Part shown: piece after piece, positions 25,605-33,916 of the stretch
How positions within the stretch are numbered: the first letter of the stretch is position 1
Layout: every line of letters begins with the position of its first letter
NCBI RefSeq assembly: GCF_002150785.1
Contig: NZ_MTAZ01000008.1
Coordinates: forward strand, 52,293 to 116,292
Source of the DNA: Arenibacter amylolyticus
GTDB taxonomy: Bacteria; Bacteroidota; Bacteroidia; Flavobacteriales; Flavobacteriaceae
Reading direction: 5' to 3'
DNA: 64,000 nucleotides
Position numbers and translations under genes: made by a program
Notes under the pieces: generated by a model
Databases searched by the model: none
What the model saw: the letters and a program-made list of their open reading frames with translations, nothing else
Told to the model about the DNA's origin: nothing

Positions 25605-27011
25605 TCATGGGTCCTTAACAGCTATTTCACTTCCAGGAATCAATTTATTCTTTACTTCCCTTCGCAAAAAGTAGCCGGTAACCACTGTTGCCAACACATC
25701 GGATATAGGGAAGGAAATCCATACCCCCAACTCTCCCAGATAATTGGGCAAAATTAAAATGAGCGGTATAAAAAAGAAACCCTGCCTGGATAGGGTAAGC
25801 AATAGGGCGGGCACTGCCTTCCCAATTGCCTGAAAATAGGCGGCTCCAATCAGCTGAAGTGCAATTATTGGCGTGGCGGCAAACACCCATCTCATGGCTG
25901 CCGGGGTATGCTCTAACACAAAAGCATTCATCGCTAATTCCTTGGCGGAAAGGTCGGGCCTAGAGCTCAAAAAGAGTCCGGCAATTTCTGCTGGAAATAT
26001 CATAAGCCCTATAAACACTGCTGTAGCTAATATGGCCGCGTACTTAATAGCCGTATTGATGGATTCCCGTACCCTTTGGTATTTTTTAGCCCCGTAATTA
26101 AAGCCAGCTATGGGCAAGAAGCCTTGTGTAACCCCAAACACAGGGAAGAGTGCAAACATAAGCATGCGTCCAATAATCGCATACACGGCCACCATGGCCT
26201 CCCCTCCCAAATTAAAGAGGATGTTGTTCATTAAAAGGTAAATTACACTTACCACTGCTTGTCTAGATAAGGTAACAAAACCAAGGGCTCCAATTTCCTT
26301 CAGAATCCCCGTACTGAATCCCAAATGGGACCAATTAATCTTTAGTTCGGAGTTTTTGGAAAGGAAAAAGTAGAGAATATAGGCAAAACACAGCACGTAC
26401 CCAATGGTAGTAGCCCAAGCCGCACCGGTCATCCCCCAATCCAACACATAGATAAAAATGTAGTCTAACACCAGGTTACCTACCGAGGGGATAATCATGG
26501 CGTTCATGGCAAACTTGGGTTTGCCCTCTGCCCGGATTACGGTGTTTCCCATCATACAGAGCGCCAAAAAAGGGACTCCGTACAGCACAATGGTATAATA
26601 GATTTTAGCGGTCTCAAATAGGTCGCCCTTCCCTCCAAAAGCAGGAATAAGACTATCGGTATAATACAAGCCTAGGATTACCATTACGACCGTTACCAAT
26701 AGGGTAAGGGCAATCTGGTTCCCAAAGGTTTTCAACGCTTTCTCCTGGTTGTTGGCCCCTAGGGCACGGGAGATAATACTAGCGCCCCCAATACCGATCG
26801 CCATTCCCAAGGCCCCTATAAAAAAAGACACGGGCAGCACTACGTTTATGGCGGCTATAGCAATAGAACCAATCCAATTCCCAACAAAAATGGAATCGAC
26901 CAGCACATTGAGCGACATCACCAAAATCCCGATAGCAGCAGGTACCGCCTGTTTTACCAGGAGTTTCCCGATGGGCTGATTCCCAAGCTGATCTGCCGAA
27001 GCCCTAGACAT
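25605..27011 (-). CDS. MATE family efflux transporter
   Basis: The 468-residue protein has about 12 membrane helices in two repeated halves, as in the MATE (MatE) family of H+ or Na+ coupled multidrug exporters, with the RALGANNQEKALKTFGNQI region characteristic of the loop after helix 2. The start is 1 nt after the hemH stop, so it is translated in the same transcript. A role in porphyrin or drug export is possible but not shown. Confidence 0.9.
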   Translation of the reverse strand: MSRASADQLGNQPIGKLLVKQAVPAAIGILVMSLNVLVDSIFVGNWIGSIAIAAINVVLPVSFFIGALGMAIGIGGASIISRALGANNQEKALKTFGNQIALTLLVTVVMVILGLYYTDSLIPAFGGKGDLFETAKIYYTIVLYGVPFLALCMMGNTVIRAEGKPKFAMNAMIIPSVGNLVLDYIFIYVLDWGMTGAAWATTIGYVLCFAYILYFFLSKNSELKINWSHLGFSTGILKEIGALGFVTLSRQAVVSVIYLLMNNILFNLGGEAMVAVYAIIGRMLMFALFPVFGVTQGFLPIAGFNYGAKKYQRVRESINTAIKYAAILATAVFIGLMIFPAEIAGLFLSSRPDLSAKELAMNAFVLEHTPAAMRWVFAATPIIALQLIGAAYFQAIGKAVPALLLTLSRQGFFFIPLILILPNYLGELGVWISFPISDVLATVVTGYFLRREVKNKLIPGSEIAVKDP

Positions 27012-27012
27012 A

Positions 27013-28044
27013 TTAAGCGGGGAGCGTTTCTTTAAGCTGCCAGTCGCTTATCCAGTTAACCATAAGCTCTACCCACTCTTGGTCATCATTTAAACAGGGA
27101 ATATACTTATAGTCTTCACCACCGGCGTCCTTAAATTGTTCTTCACCTTCCATGGCAATTTCCTCCAGTGTTTCCAAGCAATCTGCAACAAAGGCAGGGG
27201 TAATAACGGCCAAACGTTTAACCCCTTCTTTTCCAAGACGTTCAAATTCGAAATCGGTATATGGTTTTAACCAAGGGTCATTGAGTAACCTAGATTGAAA
27301 GGAGATGGTTACCTTCTCATCGGGAAGGCCCAATTCTTTTTTAATCTTTTCCGTCATGTCAAAACATTGATGCCTATAACAGGTAGTATGGGCCACCGAA
27401 TTGGTGCTACAACACTTATCATCCAATTTACAATGAAATTGAGTGGGATCCTTTTTATAAATCTGTCGTTCTGGGATTCCATGGTATGAAAATAAAAGGT
27501 GATCAAAGTCAAAGTCTTTTAAGCCTTTGGTAATACTATTACTCACCAATTTTACATAGTCCGGATTTCCGTAAAACGCAGGCAAGGTGGTAATTTTCAT
27601 TTCCGGAAAATGGGCTTCCTTCTCTTCCATAGCTTTCACTACTACGGTTTCATAGGAAGACATGGCGTAATGCGGATACAAGGGCACCAACAAAACGTCT
27701 GTAACTCCCTGCTCTTTCAATTCCTGAAGTCCATTTTTAATGCTCATACTCCCGTAACGCATTCCCAAGGCAACGGGAATTTCAGAGAGTTTCTTCACCT
27801 TGTCCGTAAACCTTTCCGAAATAACTACCAAGGGCGACCCCTCTTCCCACCAGATTTTCTGATAGGCTTCGGCCGACTTCTTAGGTCTGGTTCTCAAAAT
27901 GATGCCGCGCACAAGTATCGTTCGCCACCATAAAGGCACATCAATTACCCGCTCATCCATTAAAAACTCGTCCAAATATGGCTTTACATCTTTCGGGGTG
28001 GGACTATCGGGAGATCCCAGGTTTACCAACAAAACTCCTTTCAT
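27013..28044 (-). CDS. hemH: Ferrochelatase
   Basis: The 343-residue enzyme inserts Fe2+ into protoporphyrin IX as the last step of protoheme synthesis. N-terminal VLLVNLGSPDSP, the active-site histidine H188 in FSYHGIPERQ and a C-terminal acidic FVADCLETLEEI segment are all typical. An insertion after the active-site segment holds five cysteines (C205, C211, C212, C222, C227), the arrangement of ferrochelatases that carry a [2Fe-2S] cluster on an internal loop, as described for Myxococcus. MATE and hemJ genes follow on the same strand. Confidence 0.95.
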   Translation of the reverse strand: MKGVLLVNLGSPDSPTPKDVKPYLDEFLMDERVIDVPLWWRTILVRGIILRTRPKKSAEAYQKIWWEEGSPLVVISERFTDKVKKLSEIPVALGMRYGSMSIKNGLQELKEQGVTDVLLVPLYPHYAMSSYETVVVKAMEEKEAHFPEMKITTLPAFYGNPDYVKLVSNSITKGLKDFDFDHLLFSYHGIPERQIYKKDPTQFHCKLDDKCCSTNSVAHTTCYRHQCFDMTEKIKKELGLPDEKVTISFQSRLLNDPWLKPYTDFEFERLGKEGVKRLAVITPAFVADCLETLEEIAMEGEEQFKDAGGEDYKYIPCLNDDQEWVELMVNWISDWQLKETLPA

Positions 28045-28073
28045 TATAAAACTGCTAATTATTTAATGTTGCA

Positions 28074-28081
28074 CAAAAATA
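28074..28081 (-). promoter_or_regulatory. -7 box for hemH
   Basis: On the minus strand TATTTTTG matches TAnnTTTG, 30 nt before the hemH start. No TTG -33 is obvious. Confidence 0.4.
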
Positions 28082-28585
28082 ACACTTGTAAAGGAACTAA
28101 AATTTAAAACACCCAAATACTTCTCGATCCTACTATAGAGGAAGTCGATTCTACCCCCTGTAAGCGCGCCCCCTAAAGATTCTTGCTCCCTCTCCCCCTC
28201 CAAACTGCTACCCAACCCGCCCCTTATAATTCCAAAACCATTCAGTATAAAATTTTTAAATCCCAGAAACCGGCTTTCACTACACCCCTCCCTAAAAACA
28301 AGAAGTCTTCTCAATTGATAAGTAGAAACAACTGCAAATTGGTGTAGTTATAAAGTAAAAAGACTATACCAAACTTCAATCAAAAACAGCAAAACAACCC
28401 CTACCACCCTGTCAATAAGCTACTTACCCACACAACATACCGTTAAGTATTTACAATCAAGCTCCTTTAAGCGAGAATCACGACTTTAATCAAAATCCCG
28501 CCACCTTAGCTTTAGGCAGTTTGGTGTTTGGAGGGTGCTCCTATCTTTATCCCTTGAAAAAGCACCTAGAAGCCATTACATTTTG

Positions 28586-28593
28586 TATTTTTG
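28586..28593 (+). promoter_or_regulatory. -7 box upstream of DUF1460 gene
   Basis: TATTTTTG matches TAnnTTTG, 87 nt before the start codon. No well-spaced TTG is present, so the call is tentative. Confidence 0.35.
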
Positions 28594-28680
28594 AAGGGAT
28601 GCTTTAGGCAGCACAAGTGGCACGGGTTTTGTTCCTAAAACCAACAAACAAAGCATCCAAAAGAATATTTACACCAAGCT

Positions 28681-29583
28681 ATGAACTTATTAGGTTTTAA
28701 ATTTTTTGGCCCCACGAGTCGCATTTTGGCATTGCTAGTCCTATCAGTGGTTACCTCAGTTGGGAATGCCCAGGACATTATTTGCTCCCTACAGGATCGA
28801 AAAGCTTTTGAAGCTAAAATAACTGAAATCTCAAATTTAAATTCTACTAACCTAGGGGAAACCATGGTAGCTGTGGGAAAAACATTTATAGGCATTCCCT
28901 ACGTGGCAAAAACTTTGGAAATTGGAGATAAAGAATCCCTGGTGGTGAATTTACAAGGCTTGGATTGCACCACTTTTGTAGAGAATGTACTGGCTTTTAG
29001 CCGCATGCTGGCAATGAATCAGTCCGATTTTAATTCCTATACGGAGCACTTAGAGACCATTCGGTATAGAGATGGTACCCTAGATGGCTACCCCTCTAGA
29101 CTTCACTACTTTTCGGAATGGTTTGCCAACAATGAAAAGAAAGGACTTATAAAGGATTTAACTGCCAGTATGGGCGGGGTGGAAAGTAGCAAGGAGATTA
29201 ATTTTATGAGTACACACAGAAACCTGTACCCATTTTTAAAAGAGGTTGAAAACTACAAAAAGATCAAAGAATCCGAACAGTTTTTAAAAGACCAGTCCAT
29301 CTTTATCCTTCCTCAGGACAAAATTGCCGAGATGGAATATTTGATACAGAGCGGGGATATTATCGCCATGACCACCTCTATAGAAGGACTAGACATCACC
29401 CATACGGGAATAGCGACCAGAGAAGCAGATGGCAGAATCCATTTATTGCACGCTTCCACAGGCTCCATGGAAGTAGAAGTTACCACCCTTCCCTTGGCAG
29501 ACTACTTAAAAGAAGTGAAGAATAATACGGGAATTATGGTAGCTAGGGTAATTACCCCCTCTTTAAGCTTCCGCCGATTCTAA
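28681..29583 (+). CDS. DUF1460 amidase-like secreted protein
   Basis: The 300-residue protein has a signal peptide (about 1-30) and the DUF1460 N-acetylmuramoyl-L-alanine amidase-like fold, a relative of NlpC/P60 enzymes. The likely nucleophile is C96 in GLDCTTFVENV and the likely base H241 in DITHTGIA, with further conserved His at 254 and 257. A role in peptidoglycan or muropeptide cleavage is inferred from the fold. It stands alone between two divergent or convergent neighbours. Confidence 0.85.
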   Translation: MNLLGFKFFGPTSRILALLVLSVVTSVGNAQDIICSLQDRKAFEAKITEISNLNSTNLGETMVAVGKTFIGIPYVAKTLEIGDKESLVVNLQGLDCTTFVENVLAFSRMLAMNQSDFNSYTEHLETIRYRDGTLDGYPSRLHYFSEWFANNEKKGLIKDLTASMGGVESSKEINFMSTHRNLYPFLKEVENYKKIKESEQFLKDQSIFILPQDKIAEMEYLIQSGDIIAMTTSIEGLDITHTGIATREADGRIHLLHASTGSMEVEVTTLPLADYLKEVKNNTGIMVARVITPSLSFRRF

Positions 29584-29804
29584 TAGCCCTGCAAAATACC
29601 TATCAGTATACCACTCTGCTCTCCTGTTTTCACCAACTCCCTAGCAGCCCCTTGTGTATGTATGATTGTACCTAAATAGAATTCCAGTCTAGAGAATTAA
29701 AAGGTATTTGAGAAAAAAACAAGCACCAACCTCAGGGCTGATGTTTGTAAATTGGTAAGTGTTTAACTTTAGAGCCTACACCTTATATCTAATTTTGGTT
29801 TTCC

Positions 29805-30254
29805 TTAATCCACAGAAATAAGATGTACGTCAAATATAAGTACGGACCCCCCAGGGATGGAACTATAGTCCTGACTGCCATAGCCTAAATGAGAAGGCAC
29901 CAACAACATCCCGCTACCGCCTTCCTTAAAATATTGAATACCCTCTGTCCAGCCGCGAATAACCCGCTGCAGCGGAAAGGAAATTCCTTCCGACGGACTC
30001 TGATCGAACACCTGTCCGTTGGTGAAGTACCCTTTATAGGCCACCGTAACCTCGGAAGTTGCGGTAGGTTGCACCCCATCCCCTTCCTCGTTAATTACAT
30101 AATAAAGTCCGCTAGCACTTTTTTCTGCCTGTAGGTTATTTGCCTCTAGATAAGCAACAATTTCAGAGTCGTTCTTGGCCCTAAAATCGGTTTCCCCATT
30201 TTTCCCACAGGAAACCACAAGGGTAAGTGTTAAAACAAAAAGCAATTTTTTCAT
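29805..30254 (-). CDS. FKBP-type peptidyl-prolyl isomerase lipoprotein
   Basis: A lipoprotein signal (MKKLLFVLTLTLVVSC, cysteine 16) is followed by a short linker and an FKBP domain (about 50-149) with GQVFDQS, VIRGWTEGIQYFKEG and YIPG-like SSIPGGSVLIFDVHLI signature segments. It should act as a periplasmic proline isomerase and folding factor. The gene is convergent with the DUF1460 gene; the gap 29584-29804 shows no coding signal. Confidence 0.92.
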   Translation of the reverse strand: MKKLLFVLTLTLVVSCGKNGETDFRAKNDSEIVAYLEANNLQAEKSASGLYYVINEEGDGVQPTATSEVTVAYKGYFTNGQVFDQSPSEGISFPLQRVIRGWTEGIQYFKEGGSGMLLVPSHLGYGSQDYSSIPGGSVLIFDVHLISVD

Positions 30255-30275
30255 AAACTATATTTTTTTCAGGAA

Positions 30276-30283
30276 CAAATATA
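30276..30283 (-). promoter_or_regulatory. -7 box for FKBP lipoprotein gene
   Basis: On the minus strand TATATTTG matches TAnnTTTG, 21 nt before the start codon. Confidence 0.4.
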
Positions 30284-30329
30284 ATACAAAATGGCGCTAA
30301 CCATCAGCCTAATATACTGGTGGTTCCAC

Positions 30330-30378
30330 AAAAAAAAACACCTAGTACCGCTATCCAATTTATAGCGAAAAAGGTGTT
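30330..30378 (-). terminator. Rho-independent terminator of second Gfo/Idh/MocA gene
   Basis: Nested arms AACACCT/AGGTGTT (30337-30343 and 30372-30378) and CGCTAT/ATAGCG (30349-30354 and 30362-30367) form a hairpin. On the minus strand it is followed by a run of nine T (A-run 30330-30338). It lies 25 nt after the gene stop. Confidence 0.85.
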
Positions 30379-30402
30379 CTTGTCTGAATAGAATTTCACT
30401 AA

Positions 30403-31875
30403 TTACACCACAAACCCATCCCTATAGGTCCTAGTAACAAACTGATTGGCCGCTTCCAAATTGGTGATTTGCATATTCTCCCCATCCCACAATAACTTTT
30501 TACGGGCAAAGAAGTCCATTTTCCCTTCCTCGTTTTCCCTTTGCAGCAGATAACTTCTTATAGCCAGATTCCCCATCAATACGGTTTCTGTCATTGGTCC
30601 CGCATAATCAAAGGAAGATGTTAGCCCCAGGTGCTCTGTACTGCCAAAACCAGCTTTACAGGCATCTACCCACTTCCTGTGATGTCCGTACTCGGGCTCA
30701 TCACTTACTTCTACCTCGGGACCAAATTCCGTAGTCCCATCATTCAGGTATAATTTTGGCATCAAGGGAGAGCTATCATTAATATTGGTAGAAATAATCC
30801 CGTTTTCACCTATAATCAATACCCCATTCCTACTTCCATCTCCTCCAATATCATGATCAGCAGGAATAATCTCTGGATGGGAGGGTCTAATACCTCCATC
30901 GCTCCATGTCAATTCTATAGGGGAGCCACTTTTCTCGGTAGCATCAAAATGCAGGGTTATAAAGGAAGAAGCAGGACACCCTTCTGGATGGTATTCCGGA
31001 GTCCACATTTTTGTATATACGGCCCCCACACTACATTCGGCATCTGTAGGATATTTAAGTCCCAGGGTACGGAAGGGAATGTCTATCAAATGACAGCCCA
31101 CATCCCCCAAGGCACCGGTACCATAATCCCACCACCCTCGCCATCCAAAGGGATGCATATTTGGTGTATAAGGCTTTAAGGGCGCCGGTCCTAGCCATAG
31201 GTCCCAATTAAGGTCCTTTGGTTTGGAGCCGGGATCTGGTTGAGGCATGGCACCCCCCTGTGGCCATACTGGCCGATTGGTCCACACCTGCACCTTGGAG
31301 ATAGCTCCTAATTGCCCAGAGTCTACCCACTTTTGCACCATTCCCAAGAGGGGGTTAGACCCCCCTTGATTTCCCATTTGAGTGACAATTTTCTTTTCCC
31401 TTGCCATCTCGGTAAGCCTTCTGGCCTCCCTAATATTATGGGTCATGGGCTTTTGCACATAAACATGTACTCCACGTTCCATTGCGTAGGCTGCTGCCGG
31501 GGCATGAACATGATCTGGGGTAGAGATGGTCACGGCATCTATCCCCTTTTCTTTATCCAGCATTTCCCTATAATCCGCATAAACCTTTGCCTTTGGGAAC
31601 TGCGCGAGGGATTTAGCGGCCGATCCGGAAAAATCCACATCGCACAGGGCAACTACTTTTTCCCTGCCCCCTACTGAAGCATGGCGGATGTCACTGGCTC
31701 CCTTACCCCCAGCACCAATGGCTGCCAGATTTAATCGGTCGCTCGGGGCGGTATAACCTACCCCGCCCAGCACAAATCTGGGTACAATAAAAATGGAGGA
31801 GGCCATAGCCCCTTTTCTAATAAAGGAACGACGGGAAGTATCCGCCTTGGTCGGTTTTTTATTTTCCATAATCAC
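30403..31875 (-). CDS. Gfo/Idh/MocA oxidoreductase, Tat-exported
   Basis: The 490-residue protein has a twin-arginine signal (SRRSFIRKGAMASSIF), a Rossmann glycine motif GAGGKG (54-59) and QKP (141-143) where the family usually has EKP, followed by the C-terminal Gfo/Idh/MocA domain with WRGWWDYGTGALGD. It is a paralogue of the protein at 3842-5266, sharing many blocks including the C-terminal WDGENMQITN. Start codons at 31875 and 31869 are equally plausible. Sugar-derived substrates are likely but unspecified. Confidence 0.9.
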   Translation of the reverse strand: MIMENKKPTKADTSRRSFIRKGAMASSIFIVPRFVLGGVGYTAPSDRLNLAAIGAGGKGASDIRHASVGGREKVVALCDVDFSGSAAKSLAQFPKAKVYADYREMLDKEKGIDAVTISTPDHVHAPAAAYAMERGVHVYVQKPMTHNIREARRLTEMAREKKIVTQMGNQGGSNPLLGMVQKWVDSGQLGAISKVQVWTNRPVWPQGGAMPQPDPGSKPKDLNWDLWLGPAPLKPYTPNMHPFGWRGWWDYGTGALGDVGCHLIDIPFRTLGLKYPTDAECSVGAVYTKMWTPEYHPEGCPASSFITLHFDATEKSGSPIELTWSDGGIRPSHPEIIPADHDIGGDGSRNGVLIIGENGIISTNINDSSPLMPKLYLNDGTTEFGPEVEVSDEPEYGHHRKWVDACKAGFGSTEHLGLTSSFDYAGPMTETVLMGNLAIRSYLLQRENEEGKMDFFARKKLLWDGENMQITNLEAANQFVTRTYRDGFVV

Positions 31876-32150
31876 ATAATTTTAAAGTCGGTATATAAAT
31901 CCATTCTCCCTATGGGAGGTCCATTCCATTATTGGGCTGGTCTGCCTCAGCTCCTATTACAAAAAATGAAAGCAGCCATTGGCAGCAGTGCGTACTAAGC
32001 TACTAAAGGACGCAGTGCGATAAAAAAGATAAAAGCAATATAATCAGGATAATAGGGAATAACCAACGGTATTTTATCGAATTCCGATCAAAATTTGTCA
32101 TGAGGACAGAAAAAGACCCAAGAAACCACGACCTCAATAATTCTTGGCCA
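31876..32150. other. Intergenic region without recognised genes
   Basis: Between the Gfo/Idh/MocA start and the GNAT terminator I see no coding frame. A small inverted repeat CTCCC-tat-GGGAG lies near 31905-31917, and CAGTGCG occurs twice about 30 nt apart near 31985-32020. Confidence 0.4.
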
Positions 32151-32151
32151 T

Positions 32152-32192
32152 AAAAAAAGCCATCGCCTTTAGAAACCCTTTGCGATGGCTTT
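32152..32192 (-). terminator. Rho-independent terminator of GNAT gene
   Basis: AAAGCCATCGC (32156-32166) pairs with GCGATGGCTTT (32182-32192). On the minus strand seven T follow (A-run 32152-32158). It begins 32 nt after the GNAT stop. Confidence 0.9.
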
Positions 32193-32224
32193 AATCTATA
32201 GTTTTATGGATGCGAAAAATGGTC

Positions 32225-32653
32225 CTAGTTTGTTTTTAAAACATAAAGGCCACTATCTTTTTGTTTAAAACCTAGACTCTTATATAGACTGATAGCTGCC
32301 TTCCGCTTATCATTACTAAAAAGTAAAATTTCGGAAAGGCCATCTTTCTTGCCCTCATCTACCAGCTTCTCCATCAACTTACGTCCTAATCCCTGTCCTC
32401 TATAGGCTTTGTCTACCACCACATCCTCTACCCAGCCCTTATAACCGGAAATCACAGTATAGGTACACATTAAGGCAATCCCCACCATTTTATCCTTGTC
32501 CATACAATAGGCGAAGGTAATAGCGTTTTCTGGCTTAAAAACTTCGTCAAGATTCACCTGCTCTATGGTGTCGTTCAACTGGGAAAATAAATCCTTTACT
32601 TGTTGTGCAAAGTCATCGTTTACGTCCGATGGTTGTAAAATGGCAATCTTCAT
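32225..32653 (-). CDS. GNAT family N-acetyltransferase
   Basis: The 142-residue protein is a single GNAT domain with the acetyl-CoA binding signature YRGQGLGRKLMEKLVDEG and the following ILLFSNDKRKAAISLYKSLGFKQ segment. Such enzymes acetylate amines on small molecules or proteins; the substrate is unknown. It has its own strong terminator and 281 nt of non-coding sequence upstream. Confidence 0.92.
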   Translation of the reverse strand: MKIAILQPSDVNDDFAQQVKDLFSQLNDTIEQVNLDEVFKPENAITFAYCMDKDKMVGIALMCTYTVISGYKGWVEDVVVDKAYRGQGLGRKLMEKLVDEGKKDGLSEILLFSNDKRKAAISLYKSLGFKQKDSGLYVLKTN

Positions 32654-32929
32654 GGTATTTCCTTTAATTTGCTAGCTCCTTATCTGAGGTTCACCTAAAC
32701 CAATGCTCCTTGGAAGCTAGGAATTGTTAAAAATGAATTCCCAAAGATAGGAAAGGTTTTAACATCCATAACCTTAGCAACCAGAGAAAGGGCTTTATAC
32801 CAAGAATCAGCCATTATATTAAAATATAGAAGGTTCCTGTACACTCCTATAACAGCACCATAGGTCAGCCCACGGTTCAAGAGAAACCTTTTATAAAACT
32901 GGAAAAAAGCAAGGTAGATTTCGGAGTTT

Positions 32930-32945
32930 GCGATCTATAGATCGC
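32930..32945. repeat. Perfect 16-bp palindrome at ThuA stop codon
   Basis: GCGATCTATAGATCGC is self-complementary over all 16 bases and contains the ThuA stop codon. It has no loop and no T-run, so it is not a normal terminator. Confidence 0.6.
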
Positions 32946-33747
32946 GCCCCAAACAGTAAGCGATACCCCCTACCAAATGCTGTCTAAACAGGGGATCGTC
33001 ATAGGCCGCCTCCGTATGGCCAAGCCCGGTATAAAAAGCCCTCCCCCCATCAAATTCGTGATACCAAGCTATTGGGTGATAGTCCCCATTCTCGCCTCCC
33101 TCGTAACTACTTTCGTCTAGCTGCATCACTACCTGGATATCGGGATTGATATTTCTAAAATTATACCATTCATCAAAATGGGTCCACGTATCTTCCAAAT
33201 GCTCAGTTGCAGGGTGATCGCGATCTACCACTTCCAAAAGTGCCTCCTGTTGTTTGGGGTGACTTTTAAAGTAAGCCCCTACCAACTTCCCATACCAGGG
33301 CCACTCATATTCCGTATCTGCTGCAGCATGTATTCCCATAAAGCTTCCCCCACCACGGATATACTCCTCAAAGGCTCGCTGCTCCGCATCCCCTAACACA
33401 TCCATGGTGGTATTTAGGAATACCACCAGTTGGTAATTTTTAAGATTAGCTGAACTAAATTGTAAAGAGTCTGAGGTTTGAGTTACCGCAAAGTTATTGG
33501 TCATTCCCAACTGAACCAAGGTAGTCACTCCTTTTTCTATGGAGCTATGCCTAAAACCATTAGTCTTTGTAAACACCAACACCTGATCCTTGCTTTTCAT
33601 AGTTGCCGGCACCAAACGCTGGGGTACGGTTACTGGATGGGTGTGCAAATGGGGATTTAGGATAACCTCTTCCTCAATTTTGGCGCTACCGCATCCGGCA
33701 ATCACCACTAGGGCGATAAACGCCAGTACTGTTTTAAGTTGTTTCAT
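32935..33747 (-). CDS. ThuA-domain lipoprotein
   Basis: A lipoprotein signal (VIAGC, cysteine 19) precedes a ThuA domain of about 220 residues, a glutamine-amidotransferase-like fold with the FTKTNGFRHSSIEKG, FMGIHAAADTEYEWPWYGKLVGAYF and YTGLGHTEAAYDDPLF segments. ThuA proteins accompany Gfo/Idh/MocA oxidoreductases in sugar-catabolic loci of Bacteroidota and Planctomycetes, as here with the gene at 30403. The reaction is not known. Confidence 0.9.
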   Translation of the reverse strand: MKQLKTVLAFIALVVIAGCGSAKIEEEVILNPHLHTHPVTVPQRLVPATMKSKDQVLVFTKTNGFRHSSIEKGVTTLVQLGMTNNFAVTQTSDSLQFSSANLKNYQLVVFLNTTMDVLGDAEQRAFEEYIRGGGSFMGIHAAADTEYEWPWYGKLVGAYFKSHPKQQEALLEVVDRDHPATEHLEDTWTHFDEWYNFRNINPDIQVVMQLDESSYEGGENGDYHPIAWYHEFDGGRAFYTGLGHTEAAYDDPLFRQHLVGGIAYCLGRDL

Positions 33748-33916
33748 TATAGTGCTTTAACTTTGGTTCTTGACCTTAAATATCGCTATTTTAATTGGAA
33801 CCTAAGGCACGGAACAACATGAATTCCCGACAAGTAGCCCTAACTAAATCACAAGGCAGCTACCGCCCTATACGTAGTTTACAAGTAATCATTTTTTATA
33901 TCAGCCAAAGCATCAA

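Larger units (their letters stand above)
28045..28680. other. 636-nt intergenic region between divergent genes
   Basis: Between hemH and the DUF1460 gene no convincing coding frame, tRNA or structured RNA is visible. A C-rich pyrimidine tract lies at about 28140-28275. The 11-mer GCTTTAGGCAG is repeated at 28509-28519 and 28601-28611. Promoter boxes for the two flanking genes lie at its ends (28074-28081 and 28586-28593). Confidence 0.5.

Noticed and set aside
28063..28314. 83-codon minus-strand frame in the hemH upstream region
   Set aside because: The sequence is arginine/glycine-rich without domain, signal or good start region, and the region carries the hemH promoter.
32695..32880. 61-codon minus-strand frame between GNAT and ThuA genes
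   Set aside because: It starts with TTG, has no ribosome site and resembles no family; kept only as non-coding sequence.
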